From NCBI GenBank assembly GCA_963768025.1, contig CAVYGM010000026.1:496001-560000 (forward strand): 64,000 nt of DNA. Direction: 5' to 3'. This document shows, piece by piece, positions 17,636-26,584 of this stretch. Within the stretch, counting starts at the first letter, position 1; every line of letters starts with the position of its first letter. The notes beneath the pieces are model-generated. The model had not been told where the DNA came from and searched no databases. It was given only the letters and a program-made list of their open reading frames with translations. The translations under genes and the position numbers were made by a program. The DNA comes from CAVYGM01 sp963768025. GTDB taxonomy: Bacteria > Bacteroidota > Bacteroidia > Cytophagales > Spirosomataceae.

Positions 17636-18847
17636 GAGTGAGATTGTAATTCCGTAGCACTCACCTTCATACAATCCTCGATGATTGTCAATACCTTTTG
17701 GATACTGTGGTTGGTATCATGGCGGCTGAGCACCTTTTGAGAGGCATTTAAACCTTTTTGTTTTCTAAGGACGGGGTCCTTCACCAGGGTTATTATCGCT
17801 TCCGATGCGGCCACCACATCCAGGTAGCCTACCACCATACCAGCGTCACTCTCGACCAATTCGGGGGCTCCGCCAGCGCTTTCGAAGCAGATGATGGGTT
17901 TTTGTAGCAGAGCTGCCTCCAAAACTACCAATGGGTAAGGGTCTTCCCGGGAACTCAACAGGAATACATCAAACCGATGCATGATATCGAGGGCTTTGGA
18001 GGTAGGAGGAATTAAAATGATTTTGTTCCCCAGGGCCAACCGCTCAAAGATCGAATTTGATGAGGTCAAAAATGGGGTGCATGGAACCCGCTCCAACCCA
18101 AACAAAATAAATTAGAACATCGGGCAGGCTGGTAATAACTTCCCGGGCTATCAAATTGAAAATGTCATTGCCTTTGCGCCATTCCGCATTTCCGCATCCT
18201 CCGATCACTAATGCGTCGGGAGGAATGGCATGAAACTGTTCCAGATAATGCCTATCCACGTCCTTCAATTTGCTACTTATTTCGTCCGTATTAATTAAAG
18301 TAAATGTACTTACCTGCGAAGCTGGATAGAGATATTTGGTACAATAAAAATTTGCAACCGCCTGGGAAACAGCAATTAGATGGGCGCATTTGCGGAGCAG
18401 AAATTGTAAGCTGTCCTCCTTCGTATAGATTGAGACGGACATTTCTAGTTCATGGGCAAAAAGAACGACGGGTAGGTGGTGAAGAAATTTTAGATTTTTA
18501 TGGTAATATTCAGAATTTGCAATGGAGTTGACAAAAACCAGCCCTATACCAAGTTGTCTCAGTTCTCGTTCAGGTGTCAGGGTTTGCTCTTTGAGAAGAC
18601 CTTTACCATAGGGTAGTTTGGAAAGAATGCGCTTCAGATACCGTTTAAGGCCAGATTTTGGGGTAGTATACGCAAGGGTAACGGGCGTTATTTTCCTGAA
18701 GTCATCTTCTAATTCGCCTCCTCCACAGAGCAGTAGATGGGATGACACACCTCTATGTGACAAAAGGCTAATGAGCTGAAGTAATAATAACTGGCTACCG
18801 GCCCGATTGGCATCGTGAGATATAAATAATACCCTGGAAGAACTCAT
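17632..18847 (-). CDS. glycosyltransferase family 4, one frameshift
   Basis: Two overlapping frames together make one GT4 protein of about 404 residues. The N-terminal part (18847-18044) runs from MSSSRVLFISHDANRAGSQL to VLIYFVWVGAGSMHPIFDLI. The C-terminal part, ending at 17632, continues ERLALGNKIILIPPTSKALD and has the donor-site LLSSREDPYPLVVLEAALLQ with the E-x7-E pair. The frames join at the AAA run at 18046-18048 (TTT on the coding strand); removing one base restores a continuous DLERLAL. The acceptor and donor domains are both complete, so a sequencing error is more likely than true inactivation. It follows the NeuD-like gene by 44 bp. Confidence 0.85.
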
Positions 18848-18891
18848 TGATAGACTTTAAACAAAAAATCATTTTCCAAAGGTACACAGGT

Positions 18892-19551
18892 TCAATAAGC
18901 TTCAAAACTTTTCTTACCAGGTACCTTCTTTGCCGGGTTACCGATGTAAATGCCCCACTCTTCGGTTTCTTTGGTAATAGAGGCCGACATCCCCACCAAA
19001 CTGCCCTGGGCAATAGTCGTGTAGTCGCGAATGGTACTGTTAACTCCGAAAAAGGAATAAGACTCTACAATGCAATGCCCCGATAGAACCACGTGGGAAG
19101 TGAAGAACACGTGGTCTTTAATTTGACCGTGGTGGCCAATATGGTTTCCGCTCCACAGAACCACGTTATTTCCAATGGTGGTAAAAGGCTGAATGGTGTT
19201 ATCTTCCAGAATAAAACAATTTTCACCCACCACTTTCCGGTCTAGAATAGTGGCATAGGAACTAATGTAACTAATAAAAGAATAGCCTTTGCTCTTTGCC
19301 TCATTGTATATTTTTTCCCGATTCCGGTTCATATTCCGGCCGGTCATGGGTGCAAAAAACGAATAATCGGAAGGAGGGAACAGGGTTTCAACATCCTCAA
19401 AAGCCACTACGGGTAAGCCGTGAAAGGAAGGGTCGGTAATAAATTCCCGATTAACGGTGAAAGCCACTACCTCATGATCCGAATCGTGATCCAGGTAGTA
19501 ATGGGCCAATTCCGCCGTATCCATTATTCCAAATATTACAACTTTTGCCAT
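18892..19551 (-). CDS. NeuD/PglD-like sugar acyltransferase
   Basis: A 219-residue protein. Residues 1-80 form a Rossmann-like N-terminal domain (AKVVIFGIMDTAELAHYYLD). The rest is a left-handed beta-helix (VVGENCFILEDNTIQPFTTI, GNNVVLWSGNHIGHHGQIKD, HVVLSGHCIVESYSFFGVNS) with a conserved His pair in GNHIGHHG. This is the layout of PglD, NeuD and related enzymes that N- or O-acylate amino sugars or sialic acid precursors. It lies two bases from the WbqC gene and close to the DegT aminotransferase, which suggests that the amino group set by DegT is acylated here. The acyl donor is unknown. Confidence 0.83.
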   Translation of the reverse strand: MAKVVIFGIMDTAELAHYYLDHDSDHEVVAFTVNREFITDPSFHGLPVVAFEDVETLFPPSDYSFFAPMTGRNMNRNREKIYNEAKSKGYSFISYISSYATILDRKVVGENCFILEDNTIQPFTTIGNNVVLWSGNHIGHHGQIKDHVFFTSHVVLSGHCIVESYSFFGVNSTIRDYTTIAQGSLVGMSASITKETEEWGIYIGNPAKKVPGKKSFEAY

Positions 19552-19553
19552 TG

Positions 19554-20252
19554 TTATACGAGTTCAAAGTCCAATAATAAAGTATGGGTCTGTTCGATGC
19601 TAGTAAACATCAGGACATCCAAAATGGATAACCAAGGTACGAAAGCATTTTTGTATTGGGGATACGAATGAAGATTGCTCTTTAAAAAATGCAGATCCAA
19701 ACCCTCCTGCCGAAACCGCTCCCGATTGTATAGCTCCATTCCTCCAATCGGATTGATGTACTGGTCAGCACGTTCTGCATGGCAAATGGAGAGAATCCGC
19801 TCCGGTCCTTTAAGATGAGAGTTTTGATACACCCGAGAAGTTTTTTCAATCTCAGTGGTGATTCCCAGGTAGGTCGCTAATTTGGTAAGGGAAACAAAGC
19901 AAAGTTCAGAAATGTCAGCTGATTCCGAAAACAAGATCTCCTCCAGCATCGGATATACAGCCGTAAAATAAGGGGCTTTCTGATACGATTGGGCAACTGT
20001 CTTTAAAAACTTATTCCTCCATGCCTGCTGGGGAGAAATTGGAATTTCATGGATCAGCTTGTTTTGACTCGCATTTTCCAGGGGAATGGTGAAAAGGTGA
20101 GCCTTGCCATTCACAAGCATCTGGTTGCGATTTACCCACCCTCGGTTAATGAAATTTACGTCATCATAAAGTACAAATTTATCCACTGCATTGAGTAGTT
20201 GGAAATACCCAATGTACGGCAGAAAATAAGGTTGCATGATGGCAAGGGTCAT
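19554..20252 (-). CDS. WbqC family protein
   Basis: A 232-residue soluble protein with the WbqC signature at its N-terminus (MTLAIMQPYFLPYIGYFQLL), then DKFVLYDDVNFINRGWVNRN and IHEIPISPQQAWRNKFLKTV, and a late INPIGGMELYNRERF. WbqC proteins occur in O-antigen and capsule loci and are thought to modify an amino sugar; the chemistry is not established for most of them. I chose the ATG at 20252: an upstream in-frame ATG would overlap the neighbouring gene by 32 bp and add residues outside the family. The stop codon is 2 bp from the NeuD-like gene, so the pair is surely co-expressed. Confidence 0.88.
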   Translation of the reverse strand: MTLAIMQPYFLPYIGYFQLLNAVDKFVLYDDVNFINRGWVNRNQMLVNGKAHLFTIPLENASQNKLIHEIPISPQQAWRNKFLKTVAQSYQKAPYFTAVYPMLEEILFSESADISELCFVSLTKLATYLGITTEIEKTSRVYQNSHLKGPERILSICHAERADQYINPIGGMELYNRERFRQEGLDLHFLKSNLHSYPQYKNAFVPWLSILDVLMFTSIEQTHTLLLDFELV

Positions 20253-20265
20253 CTCACAGTAAGTT

Positions 20266-22293
20266 TTATCGAAGCTTGCGCAAATAGTAATCTTCACCCT
20301 TCACGATCAAATTCTTCATACTGGTGTCGCTACCAAGCCGAATGTCACCGGGTTGGGGCTTAATGACGCTCCGGGCAAAAAATAGGTAATCAGCTTCTTC
20401 GGGTATAGGTTGGACACCCTGTTCAAAGGGATTTATGCTAATCAGTCTTCTGGTAAGGTCTTCACCATATAGGGGGTACTCAAAATCGTCATTGATGGTA
20501 CCCAAGGCAACTGTAGCCTGTGGAGGTACCAAAGAATCGAACAGATTGTAAGCAGGGTAGGTATCGGGCCGGGCGAAGGTCTGATACTTCATTCGGTCGG
20601 CGGTAAGTGCTGATTCATACCCATAGGCGGAAAAAGGAAGACAGCGAACGTTGAGGTATACAGACATCAATGCCGAAACGCTCGCAAGCACTACTACCAT
20701 ACCCACATATGATTTCCAAAGCCACCTTCGAGGTTTCAGAATGGAAAGGCGATGGTTGGAAAAAAGCATTAACAAGAAAAGTACCCCAAATAACCCGGTT
20801 TCGATGAAGTACCTTCCCTTGAATGGGTCATACGGAGCCGAATAGGAGATGGCTATGAAATGGGCTACAATCGCAAACGATAAAAACCAGTGTGGACGAG
20901 ACCGAAAAATTCTGAAAAAGACCAGCAAAACGAGCGGCAATATCAGGGCAAATCCGAAAACACCCCAGTACGGATTGGCATTATAAAACTCAAAGCGCCG
21001 CTGAAAGGAGAAAGGGACAATAGAAAAATCGGTTTCTTCGTCGAGCCGAAGACTCAATTTATCCTCAATTTTTACGATAGGTTTGCGGATAAGGGTATTC
21101 AAGTCATATCCCCATTGGGCATTCCGGATTCCGTCCAAATTGAAAAAGTCATAACTATACCGGACCAAATTCCGACTACCCTGCTCGGCGAGATTACGCA
21201 AGGTACCCGCTCGCTCCACTGACTGGTGTTTCAACGCAGTTGGCGGGCCAATTGGATGCCCGAATACTTGAATGTTTTTAATATAGCCCGTTGGCAAAGT
21301 GTAGATGCAAACGGAAAGGCCGATTGCTATTGCTAATTTCCAGGTTCGTTTTAGGAAAATAGGTAAACCCGGAGAAATAAAAACACAATACAGCATGACA
21401 AAAAATACCGACGGAAGCAGCAATACGAAGGTCACTTTATGCCCGAGGCAAATGCCAAATGTCAAACCGGCCAAATAAAGGTACTTATCCTGCCTCGTAA
21501 CGTGGTAGGTAAACAGGAAATAGAGGAGGCAACTTAGGTAGGCTGTGAGGACGATATCGGTTTCCGTGGTGATGGCCTGCATCAAAAAATCCAGAAAAAG
21601 CCCGTAAGCAAGGGCACAAAAAAAGCTGGCGGACAAATTCCGCCCGATTCGTTGGGCTATTCCAAAAACCGCTACCAGCGAAATCCAATAAGAGGCATGA
21701 TGGATTAATTTGAATGCATTTTCAATCTTGCCTGAAATCAAATAGCTGTATATCTGAATGGTACAAATGCTCTTCGGGTAGGTATCCATATTCCAGTTGG
21801 TACCACCAAAGTGCTCCATGGTACCTCGTTGCATATAGCGAACGACCCGGTTAAGATGCCCCGTCATGCTGTCCCACTCATTTGGTACCGTAAATAGCAC
21901 TAAGATCAAGTTTGTGGCACCGATGATCACCACCGTACCAATCATCACTGTGTAAAGGAATTTCAGATAAGGAGTCAATTCTGCAAACCAGGAAATAAAG
22001 GTTTCCTTCCGGTTTTGAACGATCCTCCTAACGGAATAAGGCTCACGGCTTGCAAGTCTTTTCCATAGTAGGTAATGAATACCAAGAGCGAGTAAATTGG
22101 CCAAAATCCAGCTAACTGTGCTGGACGTCAGGTTCAAGGCAGAAAGGAAAAAGCCTGCGGGTATGATAGAGCCAACGAAGAGGATAAATGATACGATCAA
22201 CCATTCCGTAAGCGACGGTTGACTGATTATTTTGGCAACCCAACCAACCAACCCCACAAATAACAAAAAGGAAAGCCATAACACTATTTCCAT
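20266..22293 (-). CDS. multi-pass membrane glycosyltransferase (GT39-like)
   Basis: A 675-residue inner-membrane protein with about a dozen hydrophobic segments. The first large loop contains PNEWDSMTGHLNRVVRYMQR, an acidic WDS motif in the place of the catalytic Asp of lipid-phosphate-sugar transferases, then HFGGTNWNMDTYPKSICTIQ. FGICLGHKVTFVLLLPSVF marks the conserved central membrane region. The last 110 residues are soluble and extracytoplasmic. It should transfer a sugar from a polyprenyl phosphate carrier in the periplasm. The other membrane enzyme at 13207-14916 has the same overall plan but no obvious close similarity. Confidence 0.72.
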   Translation of the reverse strand: MEIVLWLSFLLFVGLVGWVAKIISQPSLTEWLIVSFILFVGSIIPAGFFLSALNLTSSTVSWILANLLALGIHYLLWKRLASREPYSVRRIVQNRKETFISWFAELTPYLKFLYTVMIGTVVIIGATNLILVLFTVPNEWDSMTGHLNRVVRYMQRGTMEHFGGTNWNMDTYPKSICTIQIYSYLISGKIENAFKLIHHASYWISLVAVFGIAQRIGRNLSASFFCALAYGLFLDFLMQAITTETDIVLTAYLSCLLYFLFTYHVTRQDKYLYLAGLTFGICLGHKVTFVLLLPSVFFVMLYCVFISPGLPIFLKRTWKLAIAIGLSVCIYTLPTGYIKNIQVFGHPIGPPTALKHQSVERAGTLRNLAEQGSRNLVRYSYDFFNLDGIRNAQWGYDLNTLIRKPIVKIEDKLSLRLDEETDFSIVPFSFQRRFEFYNANPYWGVFGFALILPLVLLVFFRIFRSRPHWFLSFAIVAHFIAISYSAPYDPFKGRYFIETGLFGVLFLLMLFSNHRLSILKPRRWLWKSYVGMVVVLASVSALMSVYLNVRCLPFSAYGYESALTADRMKYQTFARPDTYPAYNLFDSLVPPQATVALGTINDDFEYPLYGEDLTRRLISINPFEQGVQPIPEEADYLFFARSVIKPQPGDIRLGSDTSMKNLIVKGEDYYLRKLR

Positions 22294-22306
22294 GATGAAA
22301 GTTGGG

Positions 22307-23383
22307 TCACAGGCTGAGGTTAATAAGGTGGCTAATGGTATCTAGTTCGGTATCAGTAAGGCCCACATAAAGTGGCAAACAGAGCACCCGCGACGAAATA
22401 TCTTCCGAAACCGGACAGGAATAGTGTCGGGGCATAAACCCTAGCGTGTTCAAAGAAGGATAAAAATACCGCCTGGGAATAATCTCCTTGGCAACGAGGG
22501 CCGTTTGAACCTGGCGCATACTAGCTTCGGATTCAAAAACCACCGGATAATAGGAGTAGTTATACTGAATGTCAGGAGCTATCAAGGGCTTTTTTAGCCT
22601 ATTCCAATCCAGTTTCGAATCGTATTTCTCAAAAAGCAATCTCCTTTCCTCAATAATAGCGGGTACGTGGGGCAAGTTGCACAAGCCCATGGCGGCGTGA
22701 AACTCGGAATTTTTGCCATTTATACCAGCGAAGAAATAGTCTTCGTCTCCGCGGTGCCCAAAAGCTCTCAGTAGGTGAAGTTTTTCGTCCAGCTCGGGAA
22801 GATTTGAAATAAGAGCCCCGCCCTCTACCGTATGAAAAACCTTGGTAGCATGAAAACTACAGGTACTCAGGTCGCCGTACCCAAGTAGTGAACGCCCCTT
22901 GTATTGCACACCAAAACCGTGGGCACTGTCGTAAATAACTTTAAGGCTGTGCTTACGAGCAATTTCTTCTATTTCTTCAATCGCGCATGGATTCCCGTAC
23001 ACATGGGTGGCCATAATTGCCTCCGTATCGGGGGTGATGGCTTTTTCAATCAGTTTGGGATCTATGTTGAAAGTTTGGGCGTCAATATCCACGAAAACTG
23101 GCGTGCAGTTTTCCCAGAGGATCGAGTTGGTGGTGGCGCAATACGAAAAAGGTGTCGTGATTACCTCCTTCGAAACTCCCAGAGCCTTCAAGGCAATTTG
23201 CAGCACGATAGTCCCATTACTGCAATAGAATAGGCTTGGGGTACCCAGAAATTCCTTTAATTGGCCTTCAAGCTTTCGAAGCAGGGGACCATTATTTGTC
23301 AGCTGAACACTATCCCAAATTTCGTGGACATACCGGATATATTCCTCCCGATCCGGAAGAAATGCCTTTGTGACATTAATCAT
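22307..23383 (-). CDS. DegT/DnrJ/EryC1/StrS family sugar aminotransferase
   Basis: A 358-residue PLP enzyme that aminates a nucleotide-linked keto-sugar. CSNGTIVLQIALKALGV binds the cofactor phosphate, VITTPFSYCATTNSILWENC and VFVDIDAQTFNIDPKLIEKA are family blocks, and YDSAHGFGVQYKG (Asp152) contacts the pyridine ring. The PLP lysine is Lys181 in CSFHATKVFHTVEGGAL. FGHRGDEDYFFAGINGKNSE forms the substrate loop. It overlaps the Wzt gene by 8 bp. No dehydratase for the keto-sugar is present in the window, so the precursor must come from genes elsewhere. Confidence 0.93.
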   Translation of the reverse strand: MINVTKAFLPDREEYIRYVHEIWDSVQLTNNGPLLRKLEGQLKEFLGTPSLFYCSNGTIVLQIALKALGVSKEVITTPFSYCATTNSILWENCTPVFVDIDAQTFNIDPKLIEKAITPDTEAIMATHVYGNPCAIEEIEEIARKHSLKVIYDSAHGFGVQYKGRSLLGYGDLSTCSFHATKVFHTVEGGALISNLPELDEKLHLLRAFGHRGDEDYFFAGINGKNSEFHAAMGLCNLPHVPAIIEERRLLFEKYDSKLDWNRLKKPLIAPDIQYNYSYYPVVFESEASMRQVQTALVAKEIIPRRYFYPSLNTLGFMPRHYSCPVSEDISSRVLCLPLYVGLTDTELDTISHLINLSL

Positions 23384-24635
23384 TTACTACGGATTCGGTT
23401 TGATTCATAGTAAAATTTAATTGAGGACGAATGTAGCCGGGCCATTTTCCGTACCAACTGACATTTTCCCGGTAATCTTCCACATCAAAGGTAAGGGCTT
23501 CTTCCATGTTATAAAGTACACTACTCGTGTCTTTTACCACCATTATGGAAATCATGTAAGAGCCGTCATTCAGAAAATGCCCTGGTATTTCCAACACCCC
23601 TTTAATGATACCCTTAGTGAACGATTGGGATTGGGTACCTACATTGAATATACACTCGCCAGTATAAGAGTATAGGTGAAGGCTCAAATTGAGCTGAGCA
23701 TCCTCAACCATGTTCCAAAACTCAAATTGAACCAACATGGGAGTACGTACATCGATGTGGTACAAGTTGTCCACGTACTCGGGTAAAAGCTTAAAGCTTT
23801 TTACGCGAATCTCGTCATTCCCGGGGGCCTGTTCAATGGTATCCCAGTGGCGTTCCAATTTTTTGTGGGAAACCCGACTCAGGTAGGTCGTCACGATGTG
23901 GGAGGTTTCGCCCTGATCCACTAGCCTTCCTTTTTCAAAAAAGAACGATTTATTACAAAGTGCCTGAATTGCGGTGAGGTTGTGGCTAACAAATATGAGG
24001 GTGCGGCCGCTTTCGGACACATCACGCATTTTTCCCAGGCATTTTTTCTGAAATTCAGCGTCCCCTACGGCCAGAACCTCATCTATGATCATGATTTCGG
24101 GTTCGAGGTGGGCCGCAATGGCAAATCCAAGCCGGACGTACATTCCCGAGGAGTACCTTTTAACGGGCGTATCTAGGAATTGTTCTACTCCGGCGAAGTC
24201 AACAATCGCATCAAATGATTTTTTGATCTCCACCCGATCCATTCCCAGAATAGCCCCATTCAGGAATATATTTTCCCGTCCAGTCAATTCAGGGTGGAAT
24301 CCGGTTCCGACTTCCAGGAGGCTCGCCACTCGTCCGTCAATCGTGACTTGTCCGGTGGTTGGGTCCGTAATTCGGCTTAGAATCTTCAACAGGGTAGATT
24401 TGCCAGCCCCGTTATGTCCAACAATTCCGATCCGGTCTCCCTGATCGATAGTGAAGTTGATATCCTTTAAGGCCCAAAACTCTTCCTTTTCCTTGAACAA
24501 TTTGTTCTTTTTACCATTGGAGAACAGATTATCAACTGTGTTGGCTACAACATCCCTCAGGCTATTGGACTTGCGGGTGCCCTGATGATCTATGATGTAT
24601 TTTTTACTGATATTTTCAGCGGAAATGACGTGCAT
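23376..24635 (-). CDS. polysaccharide ABC transporter ATPase with C-terminal Wzt-type domain
   Basis: A 419-residue protein. Residues 1 to about 255 are an ABC ATPase of the teichoic-acid/O-antigen exporter type: Walker A GHNGAGKST (73-81), the Q-loop region, signature YSSGMYVRLGFAIAAHLEPE and Walker B IMIIDEVLAVGD, then the H-loop FVSHNL. Residues about 275-419 form a beta-rich domain like the C-terminal glycan-binding domain of Wzt, which in characterised systems recognises a modified non-reducing end and couples capping to export. It lies directly downstream of its permease. It drives flipping of the completed lipid-linked polymer across the inner membrane. Confidence 0.92.
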   Translation of the reverse strand: MHVISAENISKKYIIDHQGTRKSNSLRDVVANTVDNLFSNGKKNKLFKEKEEFWALKDINFTIDQGDRIGIVGHNGAGKSTLLKILSRITDPTTGQVTIDGRVASLLEVGTGFHPELTGRENIFLNGAILGMDRVEIKKSFDAIVDFAGVEQFLDTPVKRYSSGMYVRLGFAIAAHLEPEIMIIDEVLAVGDAEFQKKCLGKMRDVSESGRTLIFVSHNLTAIQALCNKSFFFEKGRLVDQGETSHIVTTYLSRVSHKKLERHWDTIEQAPGNDEIRVKSFKLLPEYVDNLYHIDVRTPMLVQFEFWNMVEDAQLNLSLHLYSYTGECIFNVGTQSQSFTKGIIKGVLEIPGHFLNDGSYMISIMVVKDTSSVLYNMEEALTFDVEDYRENVSWYGKWPGYIRPQLNFTMNQTESVVND

Positions 24636-24652
24636 GGTTAGTTACTACTCTG

Positions 24653-25489
24653 TCAAATATAGTCAACAAATGTGTTCTCCCTTTTACGAAAGTACATAAC
24701 GGATAGCAACAATGCTATTATTGAAAAGAATAATGTGGAATAAAGGCTGGCGGGATCAAAGTAGGCGTTGTCACCTAAAAGGCACCATTTGAAACCGTCA
24801 ATAATCCCCACGACTGGATTTAGGATATAAAATTTGTAGGAAGAAGGCCATTCCTTTAACACCATCCTGGTGCTATATGCAATGGGGCAAAGGTACATGC
24901 CGATTTGGACAATAAAAGGAATTAATTGAGCAATATCTCGAAAACGTACATTAATTACGGCAAAAAACAATCCAAAGCCCATGGAGCAGAGAAAGGTGAG
25001 CAGGATGAAAAAGGGCAGGAAAACGATGTTGATACTGGGCGGATATTGATAATACAAACTTAGTCCGATGAACAGGACCAGGGAAATTAAAAAGTCAATA
25101 AATCCAACCGAAACTGCGCTTAAAGGCATGAGGAGTCGGGGGAAATAGACCTTGGATACCAGGTTGGAATTGAGCACGATGCTATTGCTGATTTGGCTGA
25201 ATGAGTTGGAAAAAAATGTCCAAATCGTAAGTCCACCCAGAATCATCAGGGGGTAGGGCATGCCGGGGTCCGGTGGGAGTTTAGCGATGATACTGAACAC
25301 CACCGCCATGATGAGCATGGTCATCATGGGACGAACTACACTCCACGCTATCCCAAGCAATGTTTGTTTGTACCGAACAGAGATATCCCGTTTGGAAAGG
25401 ATCCAGAGGAGTTGTCTGTTTCTCCATAAATCATTCCAGTAATCTTTTTCAGATCCCCCTGCAACTATGGTAATTCGATAGGATGCCAT
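24653..25489 (-). CDS. polysaccharide ABC transporter permease (Wzm/TagG type)
   Basis: A 278-residue membrane protein with six hydrophobic segments. An amphipathic N-terminal stretch, DYWNDLWRNRQLLWILSKRD, precedes ISVRYKQTLLGIAWSVVRPM, the hallmark of the ABC-2 permease family. FRDIAQLIPFIVQIGMYLCP and the exit loop VVGIIDGFKWCLLG are also family features. It pairs with the ATPase encoded 17 bp downstream to export the lipid-linked glycan. I chose the ATG at 25489, giving a 10-bp gap to the upstream gene; the same frame extends to 25558 but would add 23 unrelated residues and overlap the neighbour. Confidence 0.92.
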   Translation of the reverse strand: MASYRITIVAGGSEKDYWNDLWRNRQLLWILSKRDISVRYKQTLLGIAWSVVRPMMTMLIMAVVFSIIAKLPPDPGMPYPLMILGGLTIWTFFSNSFSQISNSIVLNSNLVSKVYFPRLLMPLSAVSVGFIDFLISLVLFIGLSLYYQYPPSINIVFLPFFILLTFLCSMGFGLFFAVINVRFRDIAQLIPFIVQIGMYLCPIAYSTRMVLKEWPSSYKFYILNPVVGIIDGFKWCLLGDNAYFDPASLYSTLFFSIIALLLSVMYFRKRENTFVDYI

Positions 25490-25499
25490 TGAGTGATTT

Positions 25500-26573
25500 T
25501 TAAACGCGCTGATCCTCCATGATGGCGGAGTACACATTCTTGAAATAGATGAAAACAAATGCGATCACCAAACTGATCAGAAGTCCAATCGGAGCCCTTT
25601 TTCCAATATCCACCTTTCTGTCAACCGGTACCTTCACGGGTTCAATAATTGTGAAAAGTGGTGCCTCGCGTACCAGAGACACTTTCATGGCTTCTACATT
25701 TCGCATAGCCTCCATGTAAAGTTGAGTGACAAACTCTGAACTCCTCTGGAGTTTATTAACCTGTACCTTCCCCTCCGGAACAATAATGCTTTGGCTATAA
25801 TCCAACTGGCGAGCCAGACGGCTTTCGGTCCTTCCTAAAATCCCACCAAGGGAGTCAGCTCGGTTTTTGAGCAGGTTAAGGGTTCGGCGAGTTTTTGAGG
25901 TTTGGTTCTCCGTGTACACTTCTTCCACAGTCTCCAATAGGGTATTGGCCCACAGGTTAGCCAGATTCGGGTTTCTTTGAAGGACTTGAATCTGCATAAA
26001 AGAGGACTTTTTGTCCGGTTGACTAATATCAGTTTCAACCCGAATCTGTTGAACGATGGTATTCAAAATAATCCTTTCCTCCATCGTGTATTTTTTAGGG
26101 TCATTGCCAGTAAAACGGAACTTATGCCACCCTACCAATTCCTTCCATTCGTTCGTGATCACTCCACTTGAATCAATGTAATAGTTGGCAAGGATCATTT
26201 TAGTTGAGCCAACCGTGACTTCCTTCATCAAGGCTCTTTCCATTACAGGTCTTGACTCCACGAAATAGAAGAAGTTCTCTCCTGAATAGATGTTGGCATC
26301 AGGCTGAGAACTCAAACCCAAAAGCCCGGCAACGTCGCCATACCCCTGACTCGAGCTACCGGCACCTAAGTTGAACAGGATGGTTGCTTCGAATACATCG
26401 TCCTTTTTCAGGTAAATATCCATTAAAAAGCCAACCCCGTACCCGATCAATGCGAAAACAATGATAAGCTTCCAGTTTTTTATAAAAGTATCCTTTAAGG
26501 ATACTACTTTAAGCATAACCACCTTGGGTGAAATCTCATCCTCGGGTAGTTTTTGATTCACTACTTGTGCCAT
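25500..26573 (-). CDS. Wzz-like polysaccharide co-polymerase / chain-length protein
   Basis: A 357-residue inner-membrane protein with two membrane segments, about residues 34-52 (WKLIIVFALIGYGVGFLMDI) and 328-346 (IGLLISLVIAFVFIYFKNVY), framing a long periplasmic part. The region about 215-300 is helical and probably coiled coil. A Pro-rich VKVPVDRKVDIGKRAPIG precedes the last membrane segment, as in Wzz/KpsE-type co-polymerases. No tyrosine-kinase domain is fused. It lies between the SLBB export protein and the ABC permease, so it probably bridges the inner and outer membrane parts of the exporter or sets chain length. Confidence 0.87.
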   Translation of the reverse strand: MAQVVNQKLPEDEISPKVVMLKVVSLKDTFIKNWKLIIVFALIGYGVGFLMDIYLKKDDVFEATILFNLGAGSSSQGYGDVAGLLGLSSQPDANIYSGENFFYFVESRPVMERALMKEVTVGSTKMILANYYIDSSGVITNEWKELVGWHKFRFTGNDPKKYTMEERIILNTIVQQIRVETDISQPDKKSSFMQIQVLQRNPNLANLWANTLLETVEEVYTENQTSKTRRTLNLLKNRADSLGGILGRTESRLARQLDYSQSIIVPEGKVQVNKLQRSSEFVTQLYMEAMRNVEAMKVSLVREAPLFTIIEPVKVPVDRKVDIGKRAPIGLLISLVIAFVFIYFKNVYSAIMEDQRV

Positions 26574-26584
26574 AAATTTTGATA

